A stretch of DNA of 64,000 bases from Anodontia alba (lineage: Eukaryota > Mollusca > Bivalvia > Lucinida > Lucinidae), in assembly GCA_964016985.1 (NCBI GenBank), contig OZ024830.1:13522295-13586294 (forward strand), in the 5' to 3' direction. The position numbers and the translations under genes were made by a program. Shown piece after piece: positions 1 to 10,761 of this stretch (position 1 is the stretch's first letter; every line of letters begins with the position of its first letter). The notes beneath the pieces are model-generated. The model was given only the letters and a program-made list of their open reading frames with translations. It ran no database searches and was not told where the DNA came from.

Positions 1-428
1 TTTAAGGTTATTTTTCTATTTTTAGTTCTGGCAGCCATTTTGTTCAGCCGAGCAGAACTTTTCAGCAAAGAGGAACACTTCTGTGAAATTACTTTGAAAT
101 CAGGACACTTGCAGCGGAGGAGATGTCTTTTAAAGATTTTTTTTTCTATTTTTAGCTCTGGTTGCCATTTTGTTCAGCCAAGCGGAGCCATTTAAGTAAT
201 TTTGGTTGAGGGCCATTGGTGGAATACTTCTGTGCAAATATTTTGAAATCAGGCCATTGGCCAAGGGTGAGATGTCATTTGTAGAAAATTGATTTTCAAG
301 ATGGCGGCTGTGGTGGCCATCTTGGATTTTCTATCGGCTCATTTAGCTATTTTGTGTCTCATAAGCGCCCTTATGCTCATCATCAAGTTTCGATTCAACT
401 GGATTATAGCGGAGATGTCCAAAATATG
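1..428. repeat. Two imperfect ~140-bp tandem units and degenerate flank
   Basis: Two successive units (about 1-133 and 134-281) share a TTTTTCTATTTTTAG-rich start, a CCATTTTGTTCAGCC block and an ACTTCTGTG...TTTGAAATCAGG block. The remainder (282-428) contains an inverted GATGGCGGC/GGCCATCTTG motif. No plausible coding sequence. It is probably the left part of the composite element that continues to 1520, because the same CCAT-rich vocabulary recurs in the next units. Confidence 0.55.
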
Positions 429-536
429 AATTCTCAACATTTTTCCCATATAAATGCATAGGGCCCATACAAACGCATGGGAAGCAAATTTGACCTTGCC
501 GTAAAAGGTCAAATGTCAACGTAAGACCATCATTAG

Positions 537-574
<38 letters not shown>

Positions 575-1440
575 TAGATCTCCTGTCCCCGAGGACTTGT
601 GCAAAGATAAGGTCCCAGGGCTTATTTGGTTCTGGAGAAGAAGATTTTTAAAGGTTTTTTACCATATATGGCAGCCATCTTGTTCAATGGACCGCGACCA
701 TTTTAGCAATCTTTCGTTCCTCCAACCTAAGGAGGTTCCACATGAAATTTGAGCAACATTGGCCCAGAGGCTTCAGAGAAGGTCGTTTGAAATTCTCAAC
801 ATTTTTCCCATACAAATGTATGGTGCGCATACAAATGCATAGGGAAGCAAACTTGACCTCGCCGTAAAAAGGTCAAACGTTAATGTGCGACCATCATTTT
901 AGCACATTTGGTACACCCCGTTTCTGATGATTTGTGCAAAGATTCAGCCCCAAAGCATCCTCTGTTCTGGAGAAGAAGATTTTTAAAGGTTTTTACCATA
1001 TACGGACATAGCGGCCATCTTGGTCAATGGACCGCAACCATTTTAGCAATCTTTCGTTCCCCCACCTAAGGAGGCTCCATATAAAATTTGAGCAATATTG
1101 GCCCAGAGGCTTCAGAGGAGAAGTCGTTTGAAATTCTCAACATTTTTCCCATACAAATGCATAGGGAAGCAAACTTGACCTCGCCGTAGAAAAGGTCAAA
1201 CGTCAATGTACAATAATTATTTTAACAATTTTAGTAGACCTCTCCTCCCCAATGATTTGTGCAAAGATACAGCCCCAAGGCGTCCTCGGTTCTCGGTTTT
1301 TACCATATCTGGACATGGCGGCCAGCTTGGTCAACGGACCGCGATCATGTTAGCAATTTTTTGTTCTCCCAACCTAGGAAGGCTCCATATGATATTTGAG
1401 CAAAATTGGCTCAGCGGCTTCAGAGGAGAAGTCGTTTGAA
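429..1440. repeat. Three tandem ~310-360-bp units
   Basis: Units start at 429, 791 and 1132, each with AATTCTCAACATTTTTCCCA. Each contains in order GCATAGGGAAGCAAA, a GACCTCGCCGTA...GGTCAAA block, GATTTGTGCAAAGAT, a CATCTTGGTCAATGGACCGC block, and ends with CAGAGG...GTCGTTTGA. Unit 1 is longer because of a ~33-base poly-T near 541. Divergence among units is modest. The short ORFs here run through repeats and are not genes. Confidence 0.85.
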
Positions 1441-1520
1441 AATGTTAAAGGACGGACGCACGGACGACAGACGAAAAGTGATCACAATAGCTCATCCTGA
1501 TAGCACAGGTGAGCTAAAAA
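1441..1520 (+). mobile_element. Terminal tail of the tandem-unit element
   Basis: After the third unit the sequence ends in GGACGGACGCACGGACGACAG, then ATCACAATAGCTCA and a short hairpin whose right side is AGGTGAGCTAAAAA. From memory this tail type is widespread in molluscan DNA. A stem followed by CTAA resembles the 3' end of a Helitron-like element, but the left end is not in view, so the class is unproven. Confidence 0.5.
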
Positions 1521-1529
1521 CTGATCACA

Positions 1530-2735
1530 GAACTTGTGACGTAACAAATTCTACTCAACAGAACTACAATGGAACAAAGCGGTTCTTTAGAACCATGGTT
1601 AATGAAAATTCATTTTACAAAATGACTGATGGTAAAAGAAACTGGCAGCAAAGATCTACTAATGTAACAGAGCTTACACAACATAACTATTACTGGTATA
1701 ACGTGTTTTATATAGAGCAATTATTAATGGAATGAACTTGATTTTACAAAATGACTGCTGGTAAAACAAACTGGTATTAACGACTATAACGTGACGAAGC
1801 TTACACTACAGAACTATTACTGATGCAACGTGTTTTTATAGAGTAATTAGTATTGGTATAAAACTGATTTTACAAAATTTGGTAAACCAAACTGGCATCA
1901 AATACCTAGTGACGTAACGAAGCTTATATAATAGAACTATTAACTGTGCGACCCATTTTACGCAGCAATTACTAATACAGTAAAATTGATTTTACGAAAT
2001 GAGTACTGACGCAACGAAGCTTACACAGCAGAACTACAACGCATTAATGGTGCAACTCATATAGAGCAATATTTTTGGAGTAAAACTGGTTTTACATAGT
2101 GACTGATGGTAACACAAACTGGCGCCATAGAACTACTGACTTAGCGAAGCTTACACAAGAGAACAATTAATGGTAGAATGCGTTTTATAGAGAAATTATT
2201 AACGGAGTAAAACTGATTTTACAAAATACCTGATGATGTAACAAAACTACTGGCGTAACGAAGCTTACCCAACAGAACTATATCTGGTGCACGTGTTTTC
2301 ATAGAGCAATTATTTATGGAGAAAAACTGATTTTATAAAACTATTGATGGTAAAAACAAACTGGCATCAAAGAACTGCTGACGTAAAGAAACTTACACAG
2401 CAGAACTATTAATGGTGCAACGTGTTTTTATAGAAAAAAAACATTAATGGGGTAAAACTGAATTTATAAAATGCTGATGATAAACAAACTGGTACCATTG
2501 AAATGTAATGAAGCTTACACAACGGAACTTTTAGCAGTGCAACGTGTTTTTATAAGGAACTTATTAATGTAATAAAACTGTTTTTACAACATGACTGATG
2601 GTTAACAAACCTGCATCAAAGATTTTGATGTAAATCTGCTAACACAGCAGATCTACAAAATGACTGATGGTAAAACAAACTGGCGTCAAAGAATCACCGA
2701 CGTATCGAAGCTTACACAACGGAATTATTATTGGA
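1530..2735. repeat. Divergent ~125-bp satellite, about ten units
   Basis: Successive units carry GTAACGAAGCTTACACA, then CAGAACTATTAATGGTGCAA, CGTGTTTTTATAGAGCAATT, GTAAAACTGATTTTACAAAA and ACTGATGGTAAAACAAACTG. The AGCTTACAC marker recurs near 1671, 1798, 1921, 2018, 2148, 2262, 2391, 2512 and 2709; most spacings are 114-130, with shorter ones of 97 and about 69. The GTAAAACTGATTTTAC segment is itself an imperfect palindrome. Pairwise divergence is high, so the array is old. Confidence 0.85.
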
Positions 2736-3190
2736 GACAATGACATGAAATTCAAATTCTGTTGACTGTGAAAAAGAAGATCATATCTTCAGTTTGTCGC
2801 CTGCTGAATTTTCACAGAGACTTCTAAATTGTATGCAGGTATTTTACTTGCCTTACAAAAATGACCCTCGAATAAGCAAACAGTGAAAACACTAACTCAT
2901 GTACCGTCCCATGTATTCATATTTTATATACATGGACGCATTCTCTCGGCGAACAGCAAATGCTCTGATCCTTTTAAACTATTACTCATACCAACTTGCG
3001 CCTTCACAGTTCACATGAGTTATGGCCCCTTTTTACTGGATGCGAATCGAATCATAATATTTACATTAGATTTGTTATAAAGGCCTAGATTTACCTTGTT
3101 GGTTTTGAAAACAAACTTTAGTGTGGTTAAGATAACTGATTTTCAATATTCAATATTGGGAATTTATTGGGCATAAAAATAAAATTATCG
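2736..3190. other. No gene seen; one H1-like fragment
   Basis: Holds AT-rich sequence without a convincing reading frame. At about 2790-2812 there is a TTTGTCGCCTGCTGAA half-arm resembling the inner end of family H1. Confidence 0.4.
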
Positions 3191-3204
3191 AATTCAGCAG
3201 AAGG

Positions 3205-3395
3205 TTTCAATGCTTAAGGGCACTCTGGGTAAACTTTTCAGCGGACGACATACAGAAATACTTTTCTTATTTTTCCCAGAAACAGGTTATGACATTTCAT
3301 GCAAATTGTATCCCTTTGGAGACAATTTGAATAAAAATATCAAAGCCCATTTTCGGGCAAAAATAAAATCACAGGACAGTGAACTAATATTCAAC
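3205..3395. mobile_element. H1 hairpin MITE, degraded right arm
   Basis: First clear copy of the commonest hairpin family (H1). General plan: CTTAG..CACTCTGG terminus, then CAGCAGACGAC, then TTTTCTTATTTTTCCCAGAAA, then TGACATTTCATGCAAATTGT, a small loop, and the inverse of all of these ending GTCGTCTGCTGAA. Here the left arm is clear, while the right arm is rearranged and lacks GTCGTCTGCTG. No coding capacity; a non-autonomous palindromic element. Confidence 0.7.
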
Positions 3396-3604
3396 ATATG
3401 AGCCACGCCATTCATCCGAATACATTAGTTTTCTTCTTGGTATATGCAGAATATAAAGGCCAATATCAGCATCTGCGTGCGGTCAATCTGATCAGGACCT
3501 TCTTTGTTCGCGCACTGAGTCACAGGTTACTGAAAATTATTTCGACCTATAGCCGGGGTCCCTGATCAGATAGTATGCATGTTCGCTGACTGATCTGGAT
3601 CGAT

Positions 3605-3840
3605 GTTGCTTCACATATGCCCTGAACATACATGTATGTTTTCACTCAACAGGGCTCATTATTATAAACCACAACGTGAGAAAACCTATCTTCTGACCTT
3701 TTCACTCAATGAAGACTCAAATCAGCCTGCGCATCCGCTTGAAGAAACTTTTTTGGCTATCCAAAATTTGTCTAGTGAATATTCTGATCTGACTGTGTGG
3801 TTTCACAGGATGATTTGAATCTTGGCTTGTGGGGGAGGGT
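3605..3840. mobile_element. Degraded hairpin with CAGCCTGCGCATCCGC module (H6/H7 type)
   Basis: Contains GAAGACTCAAATCAGCCTGC on one arm and a diverged ATTCTGATCTGACTGTG on the other, with TTGGCTATCCAAAATTTGTC between. The same arrangement is seen at 9.8 and 29.5 kb. Termini are not resolved. Confidence 0.5.
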
Positions 3841-3967
3841 GGGGGGAGCGGGGGACACATATCCGAAGGTTCATTTTCTGACGTTGTGGATCATTTTATA
3901 ATATGTGGGTAAAACGTTCAACTGAGTACTCTCCACTTTAACATACCATATTTACCCCAGTACTCAC

Positions 3968-4135
3968 CGGGCTCCATAGCGCAGCCGGTAGCGCGTCTGA
4001 CTGCAGATCCAGAGTAACAAGTTCCTGGAGATTGATCATGAAAACATTTCTACGGTCATTCTCCCCTTTCCGCTGATTCAAGAAAGTCAGTTGTCAGCCG
4101 AAAATGTGTGCACAAACATTGGTAGAGAATTAAGC
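3968..4135 (+). mobile_element. SINE-A, alternative tRNA head, 3' part lost
   Basis: Starts GGCTCCATAGCGCAGCCGG, which fits a pol III A box in a tRNA-like head. It continues into the SINE-A body marker GATTGATCATGAAAA, then CTACGGTCATTCTC, CCGCTGATTCAAGAA and CAGTTGTCAG. The B box region is eroded (GTAACAAGTTCCTGG). The body matches copies at 10.5, 54.1, 55.4 and 62.1 kb. Confidence 0.7.
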
Positions 4136-4363
4136 TTGCCCGGGATTTTCTTTCTTTTATGTATTACTGTGCTTAGCCTAGTCTTTAAACTAAAACAAAG
4201 TTTGAAAGCCCAGTTTAACCCTGAATAGAGCTCTTAGCCACCAAAAAGAGTAACATTATTATTAGCTCTATGGGAAAATACTCATTAACACAATTTGTCT
4301 GAATGATTTGAAATTTCCTGTCTATCTCTCTAAATATATAAATGTTCCCTGTTCCTAACGGCA

Positions 4364-4913
4364 ACTTCCCATTTCGTCTGTTCCCATTTTCTCTACTGTT
4401 TTCTTTCCCATTTCGTCTACTACATTTCTTAGGGTAATTCCCATTTCGTATTCGTTTTTTTTTTTATTTTGCTGTATAATGATCAAGATCTGGACCAATA
4501 CTGATCAGATATAATTTATATTATTAATACTGGTCATTAAAATACTGATTAATGATAAGAATCTGAGTCTACACTGGTTGATTTGACTGTTCGCCATGTT
4601 TTCCATACACAATGAATGGGGGGGGGGGGGGGGGGGGGCTAATAAAGGAAACAAGTACACCAAAAAGGGGAATCTAACCAACTTCTTCAAGTCTGAACTT
4701 GGTCTACACTGGCTGCTTTGCCTGACGACCATATTTCCAAACAAAATATATAATATAGGTTTTTACCACCATTATGATCTTGAAAAGGCTGCATAGGTTT
4801 GAAAATACCCCCAGCAGACGAAATGGGAATGTGTGAGTAGACGAAATAGGAAAAATGCCAAAATAGTAGACGAAATGGGAATATACGAAATGGGAATACA
4901 CGAAATGGGAATA
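4364..4913. mobile_element. Foldback element with inverted arrays of a ~15-bp repeat
   Basis: The left arm has CCCATTTCGTCT repeats at about 4368, 4408 and 4438. The right arm has the inverse, AGACGAAATGGGAAT, at about 4816, 4838 (one change), 4866, 4884 and 4899. The middle contains a TCTACACTGG module twice and a G tract of about 22 (4618-4639). Arms built from short repeats in inverted arrays recall foldback transposons. The ORFs on both strands are by-products. Confidence 0.7.
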
Positions 4914-4919
4914 AACCTT

Positions 4920-5475
4920 CCTGACACCAGGAAACCAGTGCTCTCTTTATAAAAAGGGAGACAAAGTCAACTGAGAGTACTCAAGCTGTTGGGGAAAAAA
5001 AAATTAAATCTTAGCTATATCAATCGAAACAGTCTTTATAACACGTGAACATTCTTGCCACAAAGTAGTCAGCCTGCATATACATTCGACAGGAGCCAAT
5101 GTTCTACCCGATAATAATGAAGGACCTGATCCGACAGCGCGACAACACACTTTTTACGTTACACTGAGTGTATCTGGTCTGTCGTTTTACGACTTATATA
5201 TGAGCTAAGGGTCCTTTATGCGTGACGCCACCCATTAAATGATTTCATTAGCCAAATTACTTCACAGAAATATACAGTAAAGGTTTTATATCATTATAAA
5301 CCATTAAAGTACCCACTTTACTCCCTGCAATATGGAGAAAAATAGCACAATTAGAGGTAAGCTGGGAGAAAAGTGGCATATTCAAACCACATAGCTCCAG
5401 ATAAGGCGCTATCTTCAACAAAAAGTATATATATTTCTTACTTATTTATAGAACATAATAAACAATATAAGCACC
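4920..5475. other. No gene; partial H8 terminus
   Basis: AT-rich, with no credible frame. At 5391-5450 the stretch CATAGCTCCAGATAAGGCGC and an A/T-rich run resemble one arm of hairpin family H8 (compare 17.65 kb). A CCACTTTACTCCCTGC stretch near 5310 is vaguely like the interior of family H5. Confidence 0.4.
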
Positions 5476-5479
5476 TATA

Positions 5480-7515
5480 GGACCCTGATCTGGTCTACAC
5501 TGTCTGTCAGCTGGCGTCTTATCTGGTCTGCACTGTTTGTTCAGGTCTGTCTGTCTAAATACTCGTAGCAGAAGGTGCCGGATCTAGTCTACACTGTTTG
5601 TTCATGACTGTCTGTCCCAATACTTATCAGCTGGCCTCTGATCAGGTCCACACTGTTTGTTCAGACCTGTCTGTCCCAATACTTATCAGATGGTGTCTGA
5701 TCTGGTCTACAAACTTTGCTCAGGCTTGTCTGTCCCAATACTTATCAGCAGGTTTCTGATATCGTCTTCACTGTTTGTTCAAACCTGTCTCTTCCAATAC
5801 AATATCAAATGGACTCTGATCTGGTTTCAGTGTTTGCTCAGGCCTGCCTGTCGCAAAACTTATCAGATGGCGTCTGATCTGATCATTGATCAGACCTGAA
5901 TGCCCCAATACTTATCTGCTGTCTGATCTCGTCTACACTGTTTGTTTCGGCCTGTCTGTCCCAGATGGCGTCTGATCTGGTCTGCACTGTATGTTCTGGC
6001 ATGTCTGTCCCAATACTTATCAGATGGCGTCTGATCTGGTCTACACTGTTTGATCAGGCCTATCTGTCCCAAATTCTTATCAGCGGGCGTCTAAATTGCT
6101 CTACACTGTTTGTTTAGGTCTGCCTTTGTCAGTATTTATAAGCTGGCGTCTGATCTGGTCTACACTGTTTGTTCAGATCTGTATTGCCCAATACTTATCA
6201 GCTGGTGTCTGGCTGGCCTGCATTGTTTGCTCAGGCCTGTCTGTCCCAGTACATATCAGCTGGCGTCTAATCTGGTCTACATTGTTTGCTAAAGCTTGTC
6301 TGTCCCACATCTTGTCAGATAGCGTCTGATCTTGTCTACACTGTTTGTTCAAGCCTGTCTGTCCCAATACTTATCAGCTGGCGTCTGACTGATCTACATT
6401 GTTTGCTAAGGCCTGTCTTTTCAAATACTTATCAGATGACGTCTGATTTGGTTTACACTGTTTGTTCAGGCCTGTCTGTTCTAATACTTATCAGTCGGTG
6501 GACTGCACTGTTTGTTCGGGCCTGTCTGTCTAAATACTTATCAACTGGCGTCTGAACTACACTGTTCCTCAGGCCTGTGTGTCTAAATACGTATCAGATG
6601 GCGTCCGATCTGGTTACACTGTTTGTTCAGGCCTGTTTCTCCAAATACTTACCAGTCGGTGCCTGATTTTGTTTGCACTGTTTGTTCAAGCATGTCCGTC
6701 CCAGTACTTGTCAGATGGCATCTGATCTTGTCTACACTGTTTGTTCAGGCCTATCATTCCAAATACCTACCAGATGGCGCCTGATCTGGTCTGCACTGTT
6801 TGTTCAGGCCTGTCTGTCCCAATAATTATCAGATTGTGTTTAATTTGTCAACACTGTTTGTTCAGGCCTGTGTGTCACAATACTTATCAGATGGCGTCCG
6901 ATCTGGTATACACTGTTTGTTCAGATCTGTCAGTCCCAATATTTATCGGACGGTGCCCGATCTTGTCTACACTGTTTACTCAGGCCTTTCTGTCACAATA
7001 CTTATAAGCTGGTGCTTGATCTAGTCTACACTGTTTGCTCAGGTCTTTCTGTCACAATACTTATCGGACGGTGACTGATCTGGTCTACACTGTTTGCTCA
7101 GGCCTTTTATAAGATGGCGCCTGACTTTTCTACACTTTTTGCTCAGACCTGTTTGTCCCAATAGTGATCAGATGGCGCTTGACTTGTCTGCACTGTTTGC
7201 TCAGGCATATCAGATGGCGTCTGATTTGGTCTACACTTTCTGCTCCTACCTGTCTCTCCCAATACTGATCAGAAGGCGCCTGACTTGTCTACACGTTTTG
7301 CTCAGGTTTGTCTGTCTGAAAACTTAACTGATAGCGTCTGACTGGGCTACACTTTTTTCTCAGGCCTGTCAGTCCGAATTCTCATTAGATGGCACCGGAC
7401 TTGTCTACATTTTTGCTCAGGTCTGTCTGTCCCAATACTTATCAGATGGTTCCTAATCTGGTCTGCACTGTTTGCTCAGGTCTGTCTGTCCCAGTACTTA
7501 GAGTAAATATTGCAT
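5480..7515. repeat. ~60-bp satellite, about 33 units
   Basis: Unit consensus, read as consecutive parts: CAGATGGCGTCTGATCTGGT, CTACACTGTTTGTTCAGGCC, TGTCTGTCCCAATACTTAT. The spacing of CACTGTTTG is close to 60 throughout. Subtypes differ at GATGGCG/GCTGGCG and in GTTC/GCTC. The last unit ends CCCAGTACTTAGAGTAAAT, which equals the right end of dispersed hairpin family H5. All ORFs in this block are read-throughs of the repeat and have no coding meaning. Confidence 0.95.
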
Positions 7516-7880
7516 ATTGCTTTAAAATGCGCTTTTCCTAAAACATATCCGTCAGAACTGTTTTTTTTTTTCAGTTTTTTATTGTAACATTAATATCAAT
7601 GTTATATAATAACCATTCAAAACACTCATTAACGAATTTCGTCTGAATGGTTTGAAATTTCCTGTCTAGCCCTCCAGAGAAATTACAGTTACGAACTCAA
7701 ACACGACGCTCGACAACCATGATTCGCTCACCTTATTCTAACAGCCATGCAACTTTCTCCAATAGTTGTTTTTTAAAGGTAGTGTAACAATGGACCTATT
7801 TTGCCTGTTTTGGTTCAAACTGCCAGAATTGTTTCATAACGGTATTATTTAATCATTTTCCCATTAACAGTTTGTGGTAA
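7516..7880. other. No gene; piece shared with 4.28 kb
   Basis: The CACTCATTAACG...TGAATGGTTTGAAATTTCC stretch (about 7622-7670) recurs at 4281-4325, showing a dispersed repeat. The rest is unassigned. Confidence 0.4.
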
Positions 7881-7884
7881 CTTA

Positions 7885-8000
7885 CGGCATTCACAAGATA
7901 TGTTTTCATACCAGGGCCCGGACCCGGGACCCTCGGGTTACCGTTCCGATGCTCTACCCACCGAGCTATCGGTCTCCACTGGTACACGTTCCTATTTCTA
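7885..8000 (-). mobile_element. SINE-B or tRNA-like pseudogene
   Basis: On the minus strand a tRNA-like head reads GATAGCTCGGTGGGTAGAGC, with D-stem GCTC/GAGC intact. It has an anticodon-type stem TCGG/CCGA and a T arm with stem CCGGG/CCTGG. The T loop is TCCGGGC instead of the canonical TTCRANY form and no acceptor stem can be paired, so it is not a functional tRNA gene. The following body is short and no target-site duplication is evident. Confidence 0.6.
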
Positions 8001-8511
8001 TGCAAAAACATGTGGTGTGGTACTCGGTGTTTCTGATGAGTACTAAAATATATGGTTTTGTAATTAAATAAGAAGAAAATACAAATATTTAATGGATACA
8101 AAATGTCTTATCTGGAGCTCCATTTGCATATACTGAATGTCCAGATCAGCCTGCATATCTACAGTATGATAAAGCTCTTCGATGTGTGCTTACAGATACG
8201 TCAAATACCGTAGATTGATATCCAAGAAAATAGAAGGCTACCACTAGGTTGAGTGGATGAGCAGGCTGATTTGTGTCTTCGCAGTTTGCATGTGAAATAA
8301 ACGCTTTTTAATGCTGAGGCACAAATATATACATCATATACAAATGTAGTACAGTAGTGTAGTCTTAATGTCGTATTTTAAAGGACAGATAAAGTAAAAA
8401 TTAATTCTTTGATCTCTCTAGCAACACACATTGTATTCAATGTCAAACTGCAAAAAGATGTAATCTATAGTTATTCAAATAATCTCATATGCACGGGTAT
8501 AAAAACTAATA

Positions 8512-8701
8512 TTAACCCTTAAAGCGCCAAGCAAAATTTGTAGCAGACGGCATTCTAATTTTTTCTTTTTTTTTTTTTTCAGAGAAAAAACGTCTTGATA
8601 TTTCATTTGAATCGTCTGCTTGGAAATGTCAAGACTTTGTTTTTCATCTGAAAATAAAATAAAAATCAAAATTGTCGTCTGATTGGCGCTTTAATGGTTA
8701 A
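8512..8701. mobile_element. H1 hairpin MITE, GCGCC-terminus subtype, TTAA flanks
   Basis: Terminal inverted repeat TTAACCCTTAAAGCGCC against GGCGCTTTAATGGTTAA. Inside are GTAGCAGACGGCATTC, a T/A-rich arm with CAGAGAAAA, and an AATCGTCTGCTTGG tip; the right arm ends TTGTCGTCTG. TTAA at both ends and a CC-type start fit the known target preference of piggyBac-like elements. This is an inference from ends only. Confidence 0.8.
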
Positions 8702-8711
8702 CTTTAAATTT

Positions 8712-8918
8712 TAACGCTTAGTACTCTGCCTAAAATTTTCCGCAGACGACATATTGAGATATTTTCTTATTTTTCCCAGAAAACAGTATTTGACATTTCA
8801 TGCAAATTGTCTCCAGAGACAATTTGTATGAAACGTCAAATCATGTTGTCTAGAAAAAAAAATAGAAAACATCATCAATTTGTCGTCTGCTGAAATTACC
8901 CAGAATGTGGTAAGTGTT
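8712..8918. mobile_element. H1 hairpin MITE, well preserved
   Basis: Left: AACGCTTAGTACTCTG, CCGCAGACGACATATTG, TTATTTTTCCCAGAAAACAG, TTTCATGCAAATTGTCTCC. Right: GAGACAATTTGTATGAAACG, then a variable A-rich arm, GTCGTCTGCTGAAATTACCC and GTGGTAAGTGTT. A nearly complete fold-back of about 207 bp, directly beside the previous copy. Confidence 0.85.
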
Positions 8919-8920
8919 GA

Positions 8921-9758
8921 AAACGTGGGTGTTCAGTCCAATCTAGGGTACTTTCGTCAGTTTTTTCGTATGTGTTAACATCGGTTCTCGTCCGTGCAGA
9001 CCACATAAGACGCCAGCTGTACAATTATAACAGACCCGAGTCATGTAAGATTGTTTTCTTTCCACAATATGTTTCTTCATATGCCACTCCACTTATCCGA
9101 AACACAGTCAGCCTAGATTTCTTTTTTTCCTTGCTTTAATTAGTTGCTCAAAAACTAATATGGAGACATCTTTTTTTTTTTTTTTTTTTGGTTTGAATTT
9201 TTTTTTTTTTTTTTTTTTTGTTTCTTTGTTTGTCTTTTCTTTTTATTTTCAAATCAATATCATTCTGCAAAAGGGGTCTCTTTTAGAAAAGACATGGTTT
9301 CAGAAGGAGCAAACACCATTTTGATAGGTCTGTCTCCCCTGTGTGCATGTATCTATTCCCCTTAAGACAAATCACCAAGCAGATTAATGGACATGTTCAA
9401 GTTTAAGGATACCGTATTTACACTGAATAGAAGGACAATTATATCTGAACAAACAGTTTAGATCTAGGCCAGACTGTGGCGTTTGATGAGGGTCTGAAAA
9501 ATTTCCCAATCAGCAAGCACGTTTTAGTGATATTACCTAGTAGTCAAATGTTTGTTGTTGTTGTTGTTGTTTTTATTATTATTATTATTATTTGTTTGTT
9601 TGTTTGTTTGTTTTTAGGATAGGTCCGGTAAAGAGAGAGCGTCCGCTTTTTAGAGTACATACGGTTACTACACTACCATTTTAGGTTATCCGATATATTG
9701 GTTAATTATGGTAACACACACACACGAATTCTAATTTAACCGTAATATGAGACTATAC
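8921..9758. other. No gene; poly-T and simple repeats
   Basis: Contains long T tracts (about 9170-9220), a (GTT)n/(ATT)n/(GTTT)n cluster at about 9553-9613 and unassigned AT-rich sequence. No frame with coding character. Confidence 0.5.
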
Positions 9759-9759
9759 C

Positions 9760-9938
9760 TTTGGACATGTGCGCCCAACGAACACTCAAATCAGCCTGGC
9801 CAAAGATCGGAGTCTTCGTTGTCCACATGAAAAAAAACTTTGCATCCTTGGCTATCCAAAATGCGCCAAGTGAAGACTCTGATCAGACTGCGCGAATGCG
9901 TAGGCTGATCTGAATCTTCGCGAGCGCTCATGTCCGAA
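9760..9938. mobile_element. H7 hairpin MITE
   Basis: Begins GGACATGTGCGCCCAACGAA and ends CGAGCGCTCATGTCCGAAGG, an imperfect terminal inversion. Inner modules are ACTCAAATCAGCCTG and its inverse CAGACTGCGCGAATGCG, with TTGGCTATCCAAAATGCGCC between. The layout matches copies at 29.46 and 35.6 kb. Confidence 0.75.
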
Positions 9939-10225
9939 GGTACATTTTCTGCCGTTGCCACTCAAATGTCGAATTTTCTACCACCCATTTCGCGACAAAG
10001 AACTCACATTAACATTGGTCAGATCAATTTGTAACTAAATCTAACATCAAGTGATTTACTTTTCACTAAAAGCTTCATTATTGAAATATGAAAGCCGATA
10101 TGGCTGAGAGTGTGTTCTGAAATGATAAAGTTATCTTGAATATCGTCACTTCTAGAAGGTTACTACCGTATATTTGCCCTAAGTATTCGGAGTAAATTTT
10201 GAATAAGATTTTATGCTGTACAAGT

Positions 10226-10302
10226 ATTAGCTTTCACAAAAAGTTTGGACTAGGCTTAGCATGCGAGTGCTAAGCGTTGACCAAGCTTTTTGTGAAGGCT
10301 AA
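10226..10302. repeat. Short palindrome
   Basis: ATTAGCTTTCACAAAAAGTT at the left is mirrored by GCTTTTTGTGAAGGCTAAT at the right. The centre GCTTAGCATGC..GTGCTAAGC is itself palindromic. It lies between an H5-like end (TATTTGCCCTAAGTATTCGG at about 10171) and SINE-A. Confidence 0.65.
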
Positions 10303-10494
10303 TGCTTGGCTGTAATAACGTTGCAAAGTCCAGGGAAAATAGCATTGGAACGGTCAATGACCTTTCACAAAGTGCTGCCGGAGCAATGATAAATATTAAG
10401 ATTGTATACGCCCATGGGCGTAGATGCGTAGATAATGAGTGGCAAACAGTATAGACACTGATCAGGGTAATTACAATAAAACACGGTGGGAGCC

Positions 10495-10761
10495 GGCCTC
10501 GGTAGCACAGTCGGATGCGCATCCGACTGGTGATCAGGAGGTCTCGGTTCGATTTCCGCCGGGTTCATGGAGATTGATCATGGAATATTTACTACGGTCA
10601 TTCTCTCCCCCGCTGAATCAAGAATGGTAGTTGTCAGTTTCTGGCGAACAAAGAGGACAAAGTCTGCCCAGAAAAAGTGTGGTTTGGTAAACTGATCGGC
10701 TCGAAATGACCATAATAGGTTTATTGGGCCTTAAAACCACAGCTCAATCTAAACAACACGC
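10495..10761 (+). mobile_element. SINE-A, near full length
   Basis: tRNA-derived head with A box TAGCACAGTCGG and B box GGTTCGATTTCC (about 10545-10556). The family body follows: GAGATTGATCATGGAATATT, CTACGGTCATTCTC, CGCTGAATCAAGAA, GTTGTCAGTTTCTGGCGAA. The tail TTGGTAAACTGATCGGCTCG aligns with the 3' half of the 62.1-kb copy. This is the best-preserved internal promoter of the family here. No clean target-site duplication found. Confidence 0.85.

Noticed and set aside
5657..7327. Many overlapping Cys/Leu-rich ORFs on both strands
   Set aside because: They follow the ~60-bp satellite period and repeat the same peptide with shifts; no start, splice or domain evidence.
5480..7515. CRISPR-like regular spacing
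   Set aside because: The whole unit is conserved, with no unique spacers; eukaryotic satellite.
7885..8000. A functional tRNA gene
   Set aside because: D and anticodon stems can be drawn, but the T loop is non-canonical and there is no acceptor stem.
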